Shown in pieces: positions 57,080-64,000 of a stretch of DNA of 64,000 nt. Under the pieces are notes generated by a model, which saw only the letters and a list, made by a program, of their open reading frames with translations, searched no databases and was not told the origin of the DNA. Numbering within the stretch: the first letter of the stretch is position 1; each line of letters starts with the position of its first letter. The DNA comes from Spirochaetota bacterium (GTDB taxonomy: Bacteria > Spirochaetota > GWB1-36-13 > JAKPDD01): positions 1 through 64,000 of the forward strand of contig JAKPDD010000048.1 of the NCBI GenBank assembly GCA_029552945.1. Direction: 5' to 3'. A program made the translations under genes and the position numbers.

Positions 57080-58247
57080 TGATGACCCAATATTTAATAC
57101 ACTTGTAATAAAGCTTTTAGAACAGATAAACATAAAAGCAAAAGGTTTCTCTGAAAAATATGGTGCATTAGAGTATATTAAAGGAAATTTAAATATAGTA
57201 TCCTGTATTATAATAGATGTTTTTTTACCAGGAAATCAGTTCAAAGAGATAATTGAAGATATAAGATCTGATGTAGAGACAAGATATATTCCTATAATGG
57301 CTATAACTGGAAATAAAAAAGAAGATGTGAATAAAATATTATACTTCGCTTATCAGGAAAGTATAGATGACTTTTTATTCAAACCAATAAACTCACACGA
57401 GTTTACACTAAGAATTGACAGATTGATTAAATTAAGAGATTCATTTATAAGTCTAAAAAACCAGATATATGACCATGATAAAATAGTAAACATACTTGAG
57501 AACAAACTAAGAGAAGTTTCAAAAATAGATGAAATCCAGAAACAAGAAATAAAATTATATCAGGAAAAGATTAAAAAAGAGAAAGAAAATTATGCGAGTG
57601 TTATACATGATATAAAGTCTGCTTTAAATAATATAAGTATGGGTATATCAATACTTTCAAATAACAAAAATCTTAATAGTGAGGAGAAAGATGTAATCAA
57701 TGTAATATCTTCAACAGTAAACAAAATAGTTGATATATCAAAGAGCTATCTTGAACACCTAAAAAAGGAAAATGAAGAAATAAAAATAGAAAAAACAAAT
57801 ATAGATATACTTCTAGAAATACTTTTAAGAGAATATTATCCGAAAGCAAATGAAAAAAATGTTATGATATATCTACAGTTTCAGGATAATATCAATCCTA
57901 TATACTGTGATAAAACAATAATATTAAGAATACTTAGTAACATAATTGACAATGCTATAAAATACAACAGACCTGGCGGCTCAATAGATATAATTATAAA
58001 TCAAAATAATGAGTTTACAAGAATAAACTTTATTGACACAGGTATAGGAATAGATGATAATAAACTTAACAGTATATTCCAGATGTTTTATCAGGCTGAT
58101 AAAAGTGTTGAGGGTTACGGTATAGGACTTGGTTGGGTTAAAAGAATGCTTGATAAAATAGGGGGAAAAATAAATATAAAAAGCAAAAAAGATGAGGGGA
58201 CAGATGTTGAAATAATAATACCAAATAAAATTGAATTAGTTCTATAG
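57048..58247 (+). CDS. Receiver-histidine kinase
   Basis: A 399-residue soluble hybrid with an N-terminal receiver (about 4-125; VVVIDDDPIF, phospho-Asp in CIIIDVFLPG), a coiled linker, a HisKA-like segment with His in ASVIHDIKSALNNISM and an HATPase_c domain (SNIIDNAIKY, DTGIGIDD, GYGIGLGW). The receiver before kinase order suits a protein that takes phosphate or a signal from another kinase. The start, inside the end of the mutase gene, reads MVSEKVVVVIDDDP. Confidence 0.93.
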   Translation: MVSEKVVVVIDDDPIFNTLVIKLLEQINIKAKGFSEKYGALEYIKGNLNIVSCIIIDVFLPGNQFKEIIEDIRSDVETRYIPIMAITGNKKEDVNKILYFAYQESIDDFLFKPINSHEFTLRIDRLIKLRDSFISLKNQIYDHDKIVNILENKLREVSKIDEIQKQEIKLYQEKIKKEKENYASVIHDIKSALNNISMGISILSNNKNLNSEEKDVINVISSTVNKIVDISKSYLEHLKKENEEIKIEKTNIDILLEILLREYYPKANEKNVMIYLQFQDNINPIYCDKTIILRILSNIIDNAIKYNRPGGSIDIIINQNNEFTRINFIDTGIGIDDNKLNSIFQMFYQADKSVEGYGIGLGWVKRMLDKIGGKINIKSKKDEGTDVEIIIPNKIELVL

Positions 58248-58425
58248 ATAAATTAATGAATAGTTTCAAATCAAAAAAATTCAAAAAGTTATAAATTAAT
58301 AATAGTGTATAAAAGATAATTCAAATCAATTAAAATAAATATTCATAACTAAAGTAATGTAAAAGATTAATCATTTAATTAAATTTTAGTATTAAAATTT
58401 TTAACCAAAATTTAGGGAGAAAATT
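58248..58425 (+). promoter_or_regulatory. Upstream region of argG
   Basis: The 178 bp is AT rich. It contains TGAA-TAGT-TTCA (58258-58269) and AATATTCAT, loose half-sites of an ArgR-type ARG box, but neither is a full match. RBS AGGGAG precedes argG. Confidence 0.3.
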
Positions 58426-59622
58426 ATGAAGATAGTTTTAGCTTATTCAGGTGGACTTGATACATCAATAATATTAAAATGGCTTAAAGATAAATATAAT
58501 GCTGATGTTATAGCATTTTGTGCAAACATAGGACAGGAAGAAGAGTTAACAGGACTTGAAGAAAAAGCAAAGAAAACAGGTGCATCAAAAATATATATAG
58601 AAGACCTAAGGAAAGAGTTTGTTGAAGAATATGTTTTTAAGTGCCTTAAGGCAAATGCAATATATGAAGATAGATATTTATTAGGAACATCGATAGCAAG
58701 ACCACTTATTGCTAAAAAACAGGTTGAAATAGCTTTAAAAGAAAAAGCTGATGCTGTTGCTCATGGTGCAACAGGAAAGGGAAATGACCAGGTAAGGTTT
58801 GAACTCACATTTAAGGCCCTTGCCCCACATCTTAAAATAATTGCTCCATGGAGAGAATGGAGTTTTTCATCAAGACAGGAACTTATAGAATACGCAAAAT
58901 CTCAGGGTATTGATGTACCAGTTACAAAAGAAAAACCATATTCAATGGATAGAAATCTTATTCATATAAGCTACGAAGGTGGAATATTAGAAGATCCATA
59001 CAGAGAACCTGATGAGGATATGTTCAGACTAACTAATTCAGTAAATAAAACTCCAGATGAACCTGAATATATAGAAATTGAGTTTGAAAAAGGAATACCT
59101 ATAAAAATAGATGGTAAAAAAATGTCAGGTCTTGAAATAATGGAAAAAGTAAATAAACTTGGAAGAAAACATGGCATAGGAAGAATAGATATTGTTGAAA
59201 ACAGGCTTGTTGGTATAAAGTCAAGGGGTGTTTATGAGACACCAGGTCTGACAATACTTATGAATGCACACCAGGCATTAGAAACTATAACTCTTGAAAA
59301 AGATGTTTATCATTATAAACAGAGAGTAGCATTAGAGTATGCTGAACTTGTATATAATGGCAAGTGGTTTCATCCTCTAAAAGAAGCACTTGACTCATTT
59401 ATAGACAAAACACAGGAAACAGTAAACGGTACAGTAAGACTTAAACTATATAAAGGACACTGCATTGTTGTGGGAAGAAAGTCTGATAATTCTCTATACA
59501 ATACTAAACTCTCTTCTTTTGAAGAAGCAGGTGGCTACTCTCAAAAAGATGCTGAAGGTTTTATAAACATATATGGACTTAGCACCAGAGAGTTTGGAAA
59601 AATAAAGAAATGGTTAAAGTAA
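58426..59622 (+). CDS. argG: Argininosuccinate synthase
   Basis: ArgG condenses citrulline with aspartate using ATP in arginine synthesis. The 398-residue protein has the P-loop [15 protein letters not shown], the [15 protein letters not shown] block and the APWREW motif. Length and end are normal. It is overlapped by 13 bp by the TPR gene downstream. argC and argJ are 20 kb away in this window. Confidence 0.98.
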   Translation: MKIVLAYSGGLDTSIILKWLKDKYNADVIAFCANIGQEEELTGLEEKAKKTGASKIYIEDLRKEFVEEYVFKCLKANAIYEDRYLLGTSIARPLIAKKQVEIALKEKADAVAHGATGKGNDQVRFELTFKALAPHLKIIAPWREWSFSSRQELIEYAKSQGIDVPVTKEKPYSMDRNLIHISYEGGILEDPYREPDEDMFRLTNSVNKTPDEPEYIEIEFEKGIPIKIDGKKMSGLEIMEKVNKLGRKHGIGRIDIVENRLVGIKSRGVYETPGLTILMNAHQALETITLEKDVYHYKQRVALEYAELVYNGKWFHPLKEALDSFIDKTQETVNGTVRLKLYKGHCIVVGRKSDNSLYNTKLSSFEEAGGYSQKDAEGFINIYGLSTREFGKIKKWLK

Positions 59623-60389
59623 TAAAACAGAAAAAATGTTTCTCTTATTTTAAAAGTAGTAATAAAAAAGTATTAAAAATATTAATAATAGTAATACTGT
59701 TAAACCCAATATCTTTATTTTCTAAGAGAGAAGATTATAAAACACAAATATATTATAAAAAAAATGATCCTATAAAAGAGATTTATAAAATAAAAAGTAT
59801 CTTAGAAAAGAAAAAAGATTATGATACATTGATAAAATACAGTCAAAAAATATTTATAATTTCAGCATTTTTCAGAGATAAAGTAAAAAACAAAGAGGAA
59901 TTAATCAACATAGTAAACGATGGAATAAACTCTGCTAGAGAAGCATTGGCAATAAAAAATAGTGTTGAAGCAAGAGCACTACTTGCTTTCTGTTATACTC
60001 AAAAAGCAGATCTTGAGAGAAGTCTAAGTTATGCAAGAATTTCAAAAGATATACTTGAAAATATAATAAGAGAGGAACCCAATTTTATGAACGGTATAGG
60101 ATATACTATTCTGGGAAAACTATATTATGAGGTTCCTGGCTGGCCAATATCATTTGGAAGCAATAAAAAAGCATTAGAATACCTTGAGATAGCACTAAAA
60201 AAAGATAAAAATAATCCTTATAATTATCTTTTTATGGCAGAAATCCTTTTAGATGAGGGATATAAAAGTGAAGCTAAAAAATTACTTGAAACAGCCTTAA
60301 TGATACCAAATAGAAAAGATTTTTATGAAGAAGATCAAAAGTGTAAAGAGATAATAAGTTATATTATTAAAAAAGATATAATAGATTAA
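59610..60389 (+). CDS. TPR-like exported or membrane-anchored protein
   Basis: A 259-residue protein with a basic N-terminus and one hydrophobic helix (about 22-40, [17 protein letters not shown]). The rest resembles TPR repeats, with [47 protein letters not shown] near the end, a pattern seen in TRAP-transporter-associated TPR proteins. It overlaps argG by 13 bp. No partner transporter is nearby, so the role is unknown. Confidence 0.85.
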   Translation: MVKVIKQKKCFSYFKSSNKKVLKILIIVILLNPISLFSKREDYKTQIYYKKNDPIKEIYKIKSILEKKKDYDTLIKYSQKIFIISAFFRDKVKNKEELINIVNDGINSAREALAIKNSVEARALLAFCYTQKADLERSLSYARISKDILENIIREEPNFMNGIGYTILGKLYYEVPGWPISFGSNKKALEYLEIALKKDKNNPYNYLFMAEILLDEGYKSEAKKLLETALMIPNRKDFYEEDQKCKEIISYIIKKDIID

Positions 60390-60422
60390 AAATAAGTCTT
60401 ATACTTTTAAAAAATCTTATTT
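60390..60422. terminator. Weak hairpin between converging genes
   Basis: AAATAAG (60390-60396) and CTTATTT (60416-60422) are inverted across a 19-base loop between the TPR gene and the nitrilase-family gene. All-AT and long-looped, so weak support. Confidence 0.3.
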
Positions 60423-60432
60423 AAGTAAAAAA

Positions 60433-61236
60433 CTATTTAAAGTACAGATCTTCTCTTCTATCAGTAAAAATATTATTAAGCAAGTTAAGGCTCTTATCTC
60501 TTGCTTCATTTATATCAATATACACACTCTTAATCTCCTCTCTATCTGTCGAGTATTTTAGTATTTTCCCTTTAGGACTTACTATCCTTGACATACCAAT
60601 AAACTTTAAAACTTCATCACCTACTTTCTCTTCTCCAATTCTATCAGCTAAAACTATAAAAACTCTATTCTCAAGGGCCCTTGTTATAGTTGCAGCAGGA
60701 CAATAAGGCATAACAAGATTTGCTGCATGAAGAATAATATCAGAGCCTTTCAATGCTAAAGTTCTTGCAACCTCAGGAAAAAACCAGTCAAAACATATCA
60801 TAAGACCCAATCTTATATCCATTCCTCTTATGTTTACAGTTACAGGTTCTATAGGAGAGTTTGCAGTATCAAAAAGTTTTTTTTCCTTATAAAATAAATG
60901 ATTTTTCCTATAAACATAAAAACTTCCATCAGGTTTTATAATCATAGCTGAATTATATATTTTATTATAACTCTTTTCTGGAAATCCAAAATATATTGCC
61001 ATATCTCTTTTTTTAGCTATTTTGCTTAAAAATTGGTAGGTCCTACCTGTAGGTTCTTCAGCAACAGTTTCTAATAATGATCTATCCGGGAAAAAATAGC
61101 CAGTCGCAAATAACTCAGGTAATACTAAAATGTCAATATTTTTTTTATACGATTCTATAATTTTTCCTGCTTTCTCAAGATTATAATCAATATTCATAAA
61201 CTCTGGATTAAACTGAAGATATCCAACACTTATCAT
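60433..61236 (-). CDS. Carbon-nitrogen hydrolase (nitrilase superfamily)
   Basis: A 267-residue CN-hydrolase with the Glu-Lys-Cys triad visible: Glu in LVLPELFATGYF (about 42), Lys in VYRKNHLFY (about 112) and Cys in LGLMICFDWFFPE (about 146). The family hydrolyses amides or nitriles; deaminated glutathione amidase or N-carbamoyl hydrolase-like roles are possible but not decided. It lies 4 bp after prs on the same strand. Confidence 0.92.
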   Translation of the reverse strand: MISVGYLQFNPEFMNIDYNLEKAGKIIESYKKNIDILVLPELFATGYFFPDRSLLETVAEEPTGRTYQFLSKIAKKRDMAIYFGFPEKSYNKIYNSAMIIKPDGSFYVYRKNHLFYKEKKLFDTANSPIEPVTVNIRGMDIRLGLMICFDWFFPEVARTLALKGSDIILHAANLVMPYCPAATITRALENRVFIVLADRIGEEKVGDEVLKFIGMSRIVSPKGKILKYSTDREEIKSVYIDINEARDKSLNLLNNIFTDRREDLYFK

Positions 61237-61240
61237 GGTA

Positions 61241-62242
61241 TTACTCTAAAATCTTTGATATACTAATATTTTTATTTATATTATAAATCACTTTTGCAAA
61301 AAGTGCAGAAACACTAACAGATTTATACCATGGATTTTTATCCAAAAAATCTTTTTCCCTATTTACACAATCCGTTGTTATGAAAGACTTAATAATCCCC
61401 TCTCTATAAGCATTAGCCATTCTCTCATCACCACCACCACTTAGAAATGGAAATGTTGTTACCACATGTATATCTTTTGCCCCATTATCCTTTAATAGTT
61501 TTGCAGCATTTATAATAGTACCACCTGTATCAACCATATCATCAATTATAAGTGTATTTTTATTTTCAACATCACCTATAAGACTCATAACCTCAATAGT
61601 ACTTACTTTTGAATAATCTCTTGCTTTATAAATAACAGCAAACCCTTTTTCAAGTTTTTTTGCATAAAATCTTGCCCTATCAACACCACCTGCATCAGGT
61701 GCAACAACAACAAAGTCATCAATACTGTTCTTTATTTCATCTATAAATACAGCTGAAGCATGAATATTCTCAAGTTTTGCTCTGTCAAAAAAACCTGCTA
61801 TAGCTTCAGCATGAATGTCTATTGTAATAATTCTATCAGCCCCAGTATCTTCAAGAAATCTTGATGCAAGTTTTGCAGTTATGCCCTCCCTTTCTTTCCT
61901 TCTCTCCTGTCTTGAATATGGGAATTGGGGTATAACAGCTGTTATCCTTCCTGCATCAGATTGTCTTGCAGCATCAATTGCAGTAAGAAGAGCAATAAAA
62001 TTATCATTAACACTCCTATTAGAAGTCGGATCATAAAAAAGTTGAAATATATAAACATCGTCTCCTCTTATAGGCTCTTTTATTACAGTCTTAACCTCAC
62101 CATTCTTAAACCAAACTTCCTCTGTATTTATTATTTTAATATTAGCAGTATGATCAGATATTGTTTTTAGATAACTAAATATTTTTTCACCAAAAGAATT
62201 AGCACTATTACAAAGTATTAAACTTATATTGTTGTTTATCAT
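61241..62242 (-). CDS. prs: Ribose-phosphate pyrophosphokinase
   Basis: Prs makes PRPP, used by PurF, PyrE, NadC and the His pathway in this window. The 333-residue protein has the ATP-binding RQERRKEREGITAKL with DPTSNRSVNDN before it, the metal-binding DIHAEAIAGFF and the PRPP loop TLIIDDMVDTGGT. It overlaps the HAD gene upstream by 4 bp and the nitrilase gene follows by 4 bp. Confidence 0.95.
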   Translation of the reverse strand: MINNNISLILCNSANSFGEKIFSYLKTISDHTANIKIINTEEVWFKNGEVKTVIKEPIRGDDVYIFQLFYDPTSNRSVNDNFIALLTAIDAARQSDAGRITAVIPQFPYSRQERRKEREGITAKLASRFLEDTGADRIITIDIHAEAIAGFFDRAKLENIHASAVFIDEIKNSIDDFVVVAPDAGGVDRARFYAKKLEKGFAVIYKARDYSKVSTIEVMSLIGDVENKNTLIIDDMVDTGGTIINAAKLLKDNGAKDIHVVTTFPFLSGGGDERMANAYREGIIKSFITTDCVNREKDFLDKNPWYKSVSVSALFAKVIYNINKNISISKILE

Positions 62243-62973
62243 AAAAGCTCCTTCCTTATTTTTTCCCAGGATTGATTTGAATCAATCAAAAATATCTTAT
62301 TTATACCTACTTTTTTATAAGCCATTATATCAGATTCTCTATCACCAATACCAGCAATTATTTCAAGACCAGTCTCTTTAACAAGGTCCCTAATTTTTTT
62401 TACTTTATATGAATAACTCTTAAATGGATCGTATTTCATTGACCAAAGAAAAACAGGGGCAATTGGAAAGTCATTACTAATTATCCACTCTTTTGTTGTG
62501 TTTGTAAACATATCATGCCTATGAGTAAGATAAAGTATATAATACTTTTCCGAAATCTCCTTTAATACATTCCTTGCACCATTTATAGGAGTAAGTCCTA
62601 ATCCAAAAATAAAAAGCATGTATGAAAAATTAACAATTGTATTATCAATATCGCAAACTACAAGTTGATTTTTTTTCTCAGGTGAAATAATCAAAACATT
62701 CAAAATACCTGGTTCTGTGTCATATTTTTTAAGCTTTACTTTAAGTGAGTATAAACCTGGTTTTTCAAAATTATAAGTGGTATAAAACCTTCCATTTACA
62801 TCTGTTCTTACTTCAGAAATCTTAGTATTATTATGGTATATCTCCAATTCCTCATTTTTTATTGAAAAATTAAACCATAAAAACCTTGAGACCCATCCCT
62901 CAAGAATAACTTCAGTATTTTTAGATATTTTATCAACACAGTTTATTATCACTCTATTTTCCCCTTTTTTCAA
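62239..62973 (-). CDS. Lipin/App1-like HAD phosphatase with an Ig-like N-terminal domain
   Basis: A 244-residue protein. The N-terminal half (about 1-100) looks like a beta-sandwich (GRFYTTYNFEKPGLYSLKVK). The C-terminal half is a HAD domain with VVCDIDNTIVNFSY, Thr in LYLTHRHD and the Asp of AGIGDRESDIMAYK. This order is reminiscent of App1/lipin-like phosphatidate phosphatases. It overlaps mnmG by 20 bp and prs by 4 bp. The substrate is not shown. Confidence 0.85.
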   Translation of the reverse strand: MKKGENRVIINCVDKISKNTEVILEGWVSRFLWFNFSIKNEELEIYHNNTKISEVRTDVNGRFYTTYNFEKPGLYSLKVKLKKYDTEPGILNVLIISPEKKNQLVVCDIDNTIVNFSYMLFIFGLGLTPINGARNVLKEISEKYYILYLTHRHDMFTNTTKEWIISNDFPIAPVFLWSMKYDPFKSYSYKVKKIRDLVKETGLEIIAGIGDRESDIMAYKKVGINKIFLIDSNQSWEKIRKELL

Positions 62974-64000
62974 GATAAATAATAAGGTGCCATATATCAG
63001 CAGGTTTTATCCCCTGTATTCTACTTGCCTGACCTAAACTTAAAGGTCTTATTTTATCAAGTTTTTCTGCCGCCTCTTTTTTCAAGTTAGGAACTTTTTT
63101 ATAATCAATATCACCAGGTATTATTCTATTTTCAAATTTTTTAAACTTTTCAATCTGCTGATTCTGGTTGTTTATATAACCCTCATACTTACAATCAACA
63201 TAAACTCTAAATAAGGTATCATAATCAATGTCCTTAAAAATATCAAGCTTTTTTGCATCTTCAGGTTTAAGTCCTTTTGTAAAAGCTTTAGAAAGTGTAT
63301 CACCTGGTTTTATTTTATCATTTTCTTTTAAAAAATCAAATTTTTCAATATCTTTTTTAAATAGTTTATAAGTTTTAGCCTCCTCTATTTTATCCCTCTT
63401 TTTTTTCATTCTGTCTAAAAAATTTCTATAATCTGCCTCACTAATAGAGCCAACTTCAAAAGCAATAGGCATAAGTCTTTCATCAGCATTATCATACCTA
63501 AGGTTAAGTCTATATTCAGCACTGGATGTAAACAATCTATAGGGTTCTGAAAGCGGTTTATTTATAATATCGTCTATCATTATACCTATATATGAATCAC
63601 TTCTATGTAGTATCAGTGGTTTTTTACCTTTTATTTTAAGAGCAGCATTTATTCCTGCAACAAGCCCCTGGGCTGCTGCCTCCTCATAACCACTGGTACC
63701 ATTTATCTGCCCAGCAAAAAAAAGATTTTTAACTACTTTACTCTCAAGTGTTGGATAAAGTTGCTGGGGATCAGCAAAGTCATACTCTATAGCATAACCT
63801 ATTTTAAGTATTTGAGCATTTTCAAGACCAGGTATAGTTCTAATAAATTCTTTTTGAACACTTTCAGGTAAAGAGGATGACATACCATTAACATAGACAG
63901 AATTGTGATAAAGAGTTTCTGGCTCAAGAAAAAGTTGATGCCTTTTTTTATCAGAAAATTTAACAACCTTATCCTCAAGCGATGGGCAATAGCGAGGCCC
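62954..64000 (-). CDS. mnmG: tRNA uridine-5-carboxymethylaminomethyl modification enzyme MnmG, 3' part
   Basis: MnmG with MnmE makes the cmnm5U34 modification of tRNAs. The 348 codons seen run in frame to the right edge, so the 5' part (FAD-binding domain) is outside. Visible motifs are GPRYCPSLEDKVVKFSDK, with the catalytic Cys, FLEPET, YVNGMSSSLPESVQ, FAGQINGTSGYEEAAAQGL and the C-terminal QASRIQGIKPADIWHL. Length of the visible part and the end are normal. It overlaps the HAD gene by 20 bp. Confidence 0.98.
   Translation of the reverse strand, partial: GPRYCPSLEDKVVKFSDKKRHQLFLEPETLYHNSVYVNGMSSSLPESVQKEFIRTIPGLENAQILKIGYAIEYDFADPQQLYPTLESKVVKNLFFAGQINGTSGYEEAAAQGLVAGINAALKIKGKKPLILHRSDSYIGIMIDDIINKPLSEPYRLFTSSAEYRLNLRYDNADERLMPIAFEVGSISEADYRNFLDRMKKKRDKIEEAKTYKLFKKDIEKFDFLKENDKIKPGDTLSKAFTKGLKPEDAKKLDIFKDIDYDTLFRVYVDCKYEGYINNQNQQIEKFKKFENRIIPGDIDYKKVPNLKKEAAEKLDKIRPLSLGQASRIQGIKPADIWHLIIYLEKRGK

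Noticed and set aside
58258..58269. ArgR operator before argG
   Set aside because: TGAA-TAGT-TTCA is only a loose half match, and no similar site stands before argC.

Overview
The window is a dense, low-GC (roughly 28% by eye) bacterial chromosome segment. Nearly all of it is housekeeping, biosynthetic and signalling genes, in short co-directional runs with many 1-30 bp overlaps. I see no tRNA, rRNA, CRISPR array, insertion sequence, phage or plasmid gene. The cell is probably diderm: there is a signal-peptide beta-barrel protein ending in Phe, several lipoproteins, and an L27 that lacks the Firmicutes-type N-terminal extension. The LPP20-like lipoprotein, the Cache-HAMP adenylate cyclase, the PP2C/STAS/RsbW-type proteins and the c-di-GMP proteins together suggest a low-GC spirochaete. 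That placement is inference, not proof.

Layout. 1-2 kb: a frameshifted Cache-HAMP class III adenylate cyclase. 2.2-8.4 kb: an alpha/beta hydrolase, then a tight run of FtsX-like mini-permease, LolD-type ATPase, gmk, miaA, a HerA-like ATPase and a DNA polymerase III delta-prime-like protein. 8.5-10 kb: an outer-membrane-type beta-barrel gene broken by an exact 25-bp tandem duplication. 10-14 kb: surE, an apparently highly expressed lipoprotein, mgtE, a PTS IIA protein and a small PII-like protein. 14-28 kb (minus strand): CBS protein, rlmN, trmI, purF, a TRIC-type channel, infB-nusA-rimP, type 4 uracil-DNA glycosylase, a GAF-PAS histidine kinase with a solitary Hpt, nadC and a large unrecognised cytoplasmic protein. 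28-33 kb: tig-clpP-clpX, a PHP phosphoesterase and a thioesterase. 33-41 kb (minus): unknown helical proteins, a GAF-PP2C phosphatase, argJ-argC, a HAD phosphatase, HU, a stand-alone AICAR transformylase, hisB and a Sua5-type protein. 41-45 kb: htpG, aat and rplU-prp-rpmA, with prp frameshifted. 45-49 kb: STAS protein, RsbW-like kinase, TPR lipoprotein, pyrE, YdcF-like protein, SpoU methylase, lipoprotein. 49.5-52.5 kb (minus): YggT, an Hfq-like Sm protein, a coiled-coil exported protein, aroQ, ferredoxin, ilvC. 52.7-60.4 kb: PAS-GGDEF-EAL protein, PilZ protein, phosphohexomutase, a receiver-histidine kinase, argG, TPR protein. 60.4-64 kb (minus): a nitrilase-family hydrolase, prs, a lipin-like HAD phosphatase and mnmG, which runs off the right edge.

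The points most worth a second look are: (1) the 25-bp hairpin-containing tandem duplication that switches the beta-barrel gene out of frame; (2) a divergent Hfq-like protein with an N-terminal extension; (3) a hidden prp gene between rplU and rpmA, split at an A9-G tract that contains an in-frame A AAA AAG slippery heptamer; (4) two single-base A-run frameshifts in the adenylate cyclase; and (5) a HerA-like ATPase with an unusual P-loop in a replication/tRNA-modification operon. Sequencing error in homopolymers could explain the A-run frameshifts, but not the 25-bp duplication as easily.
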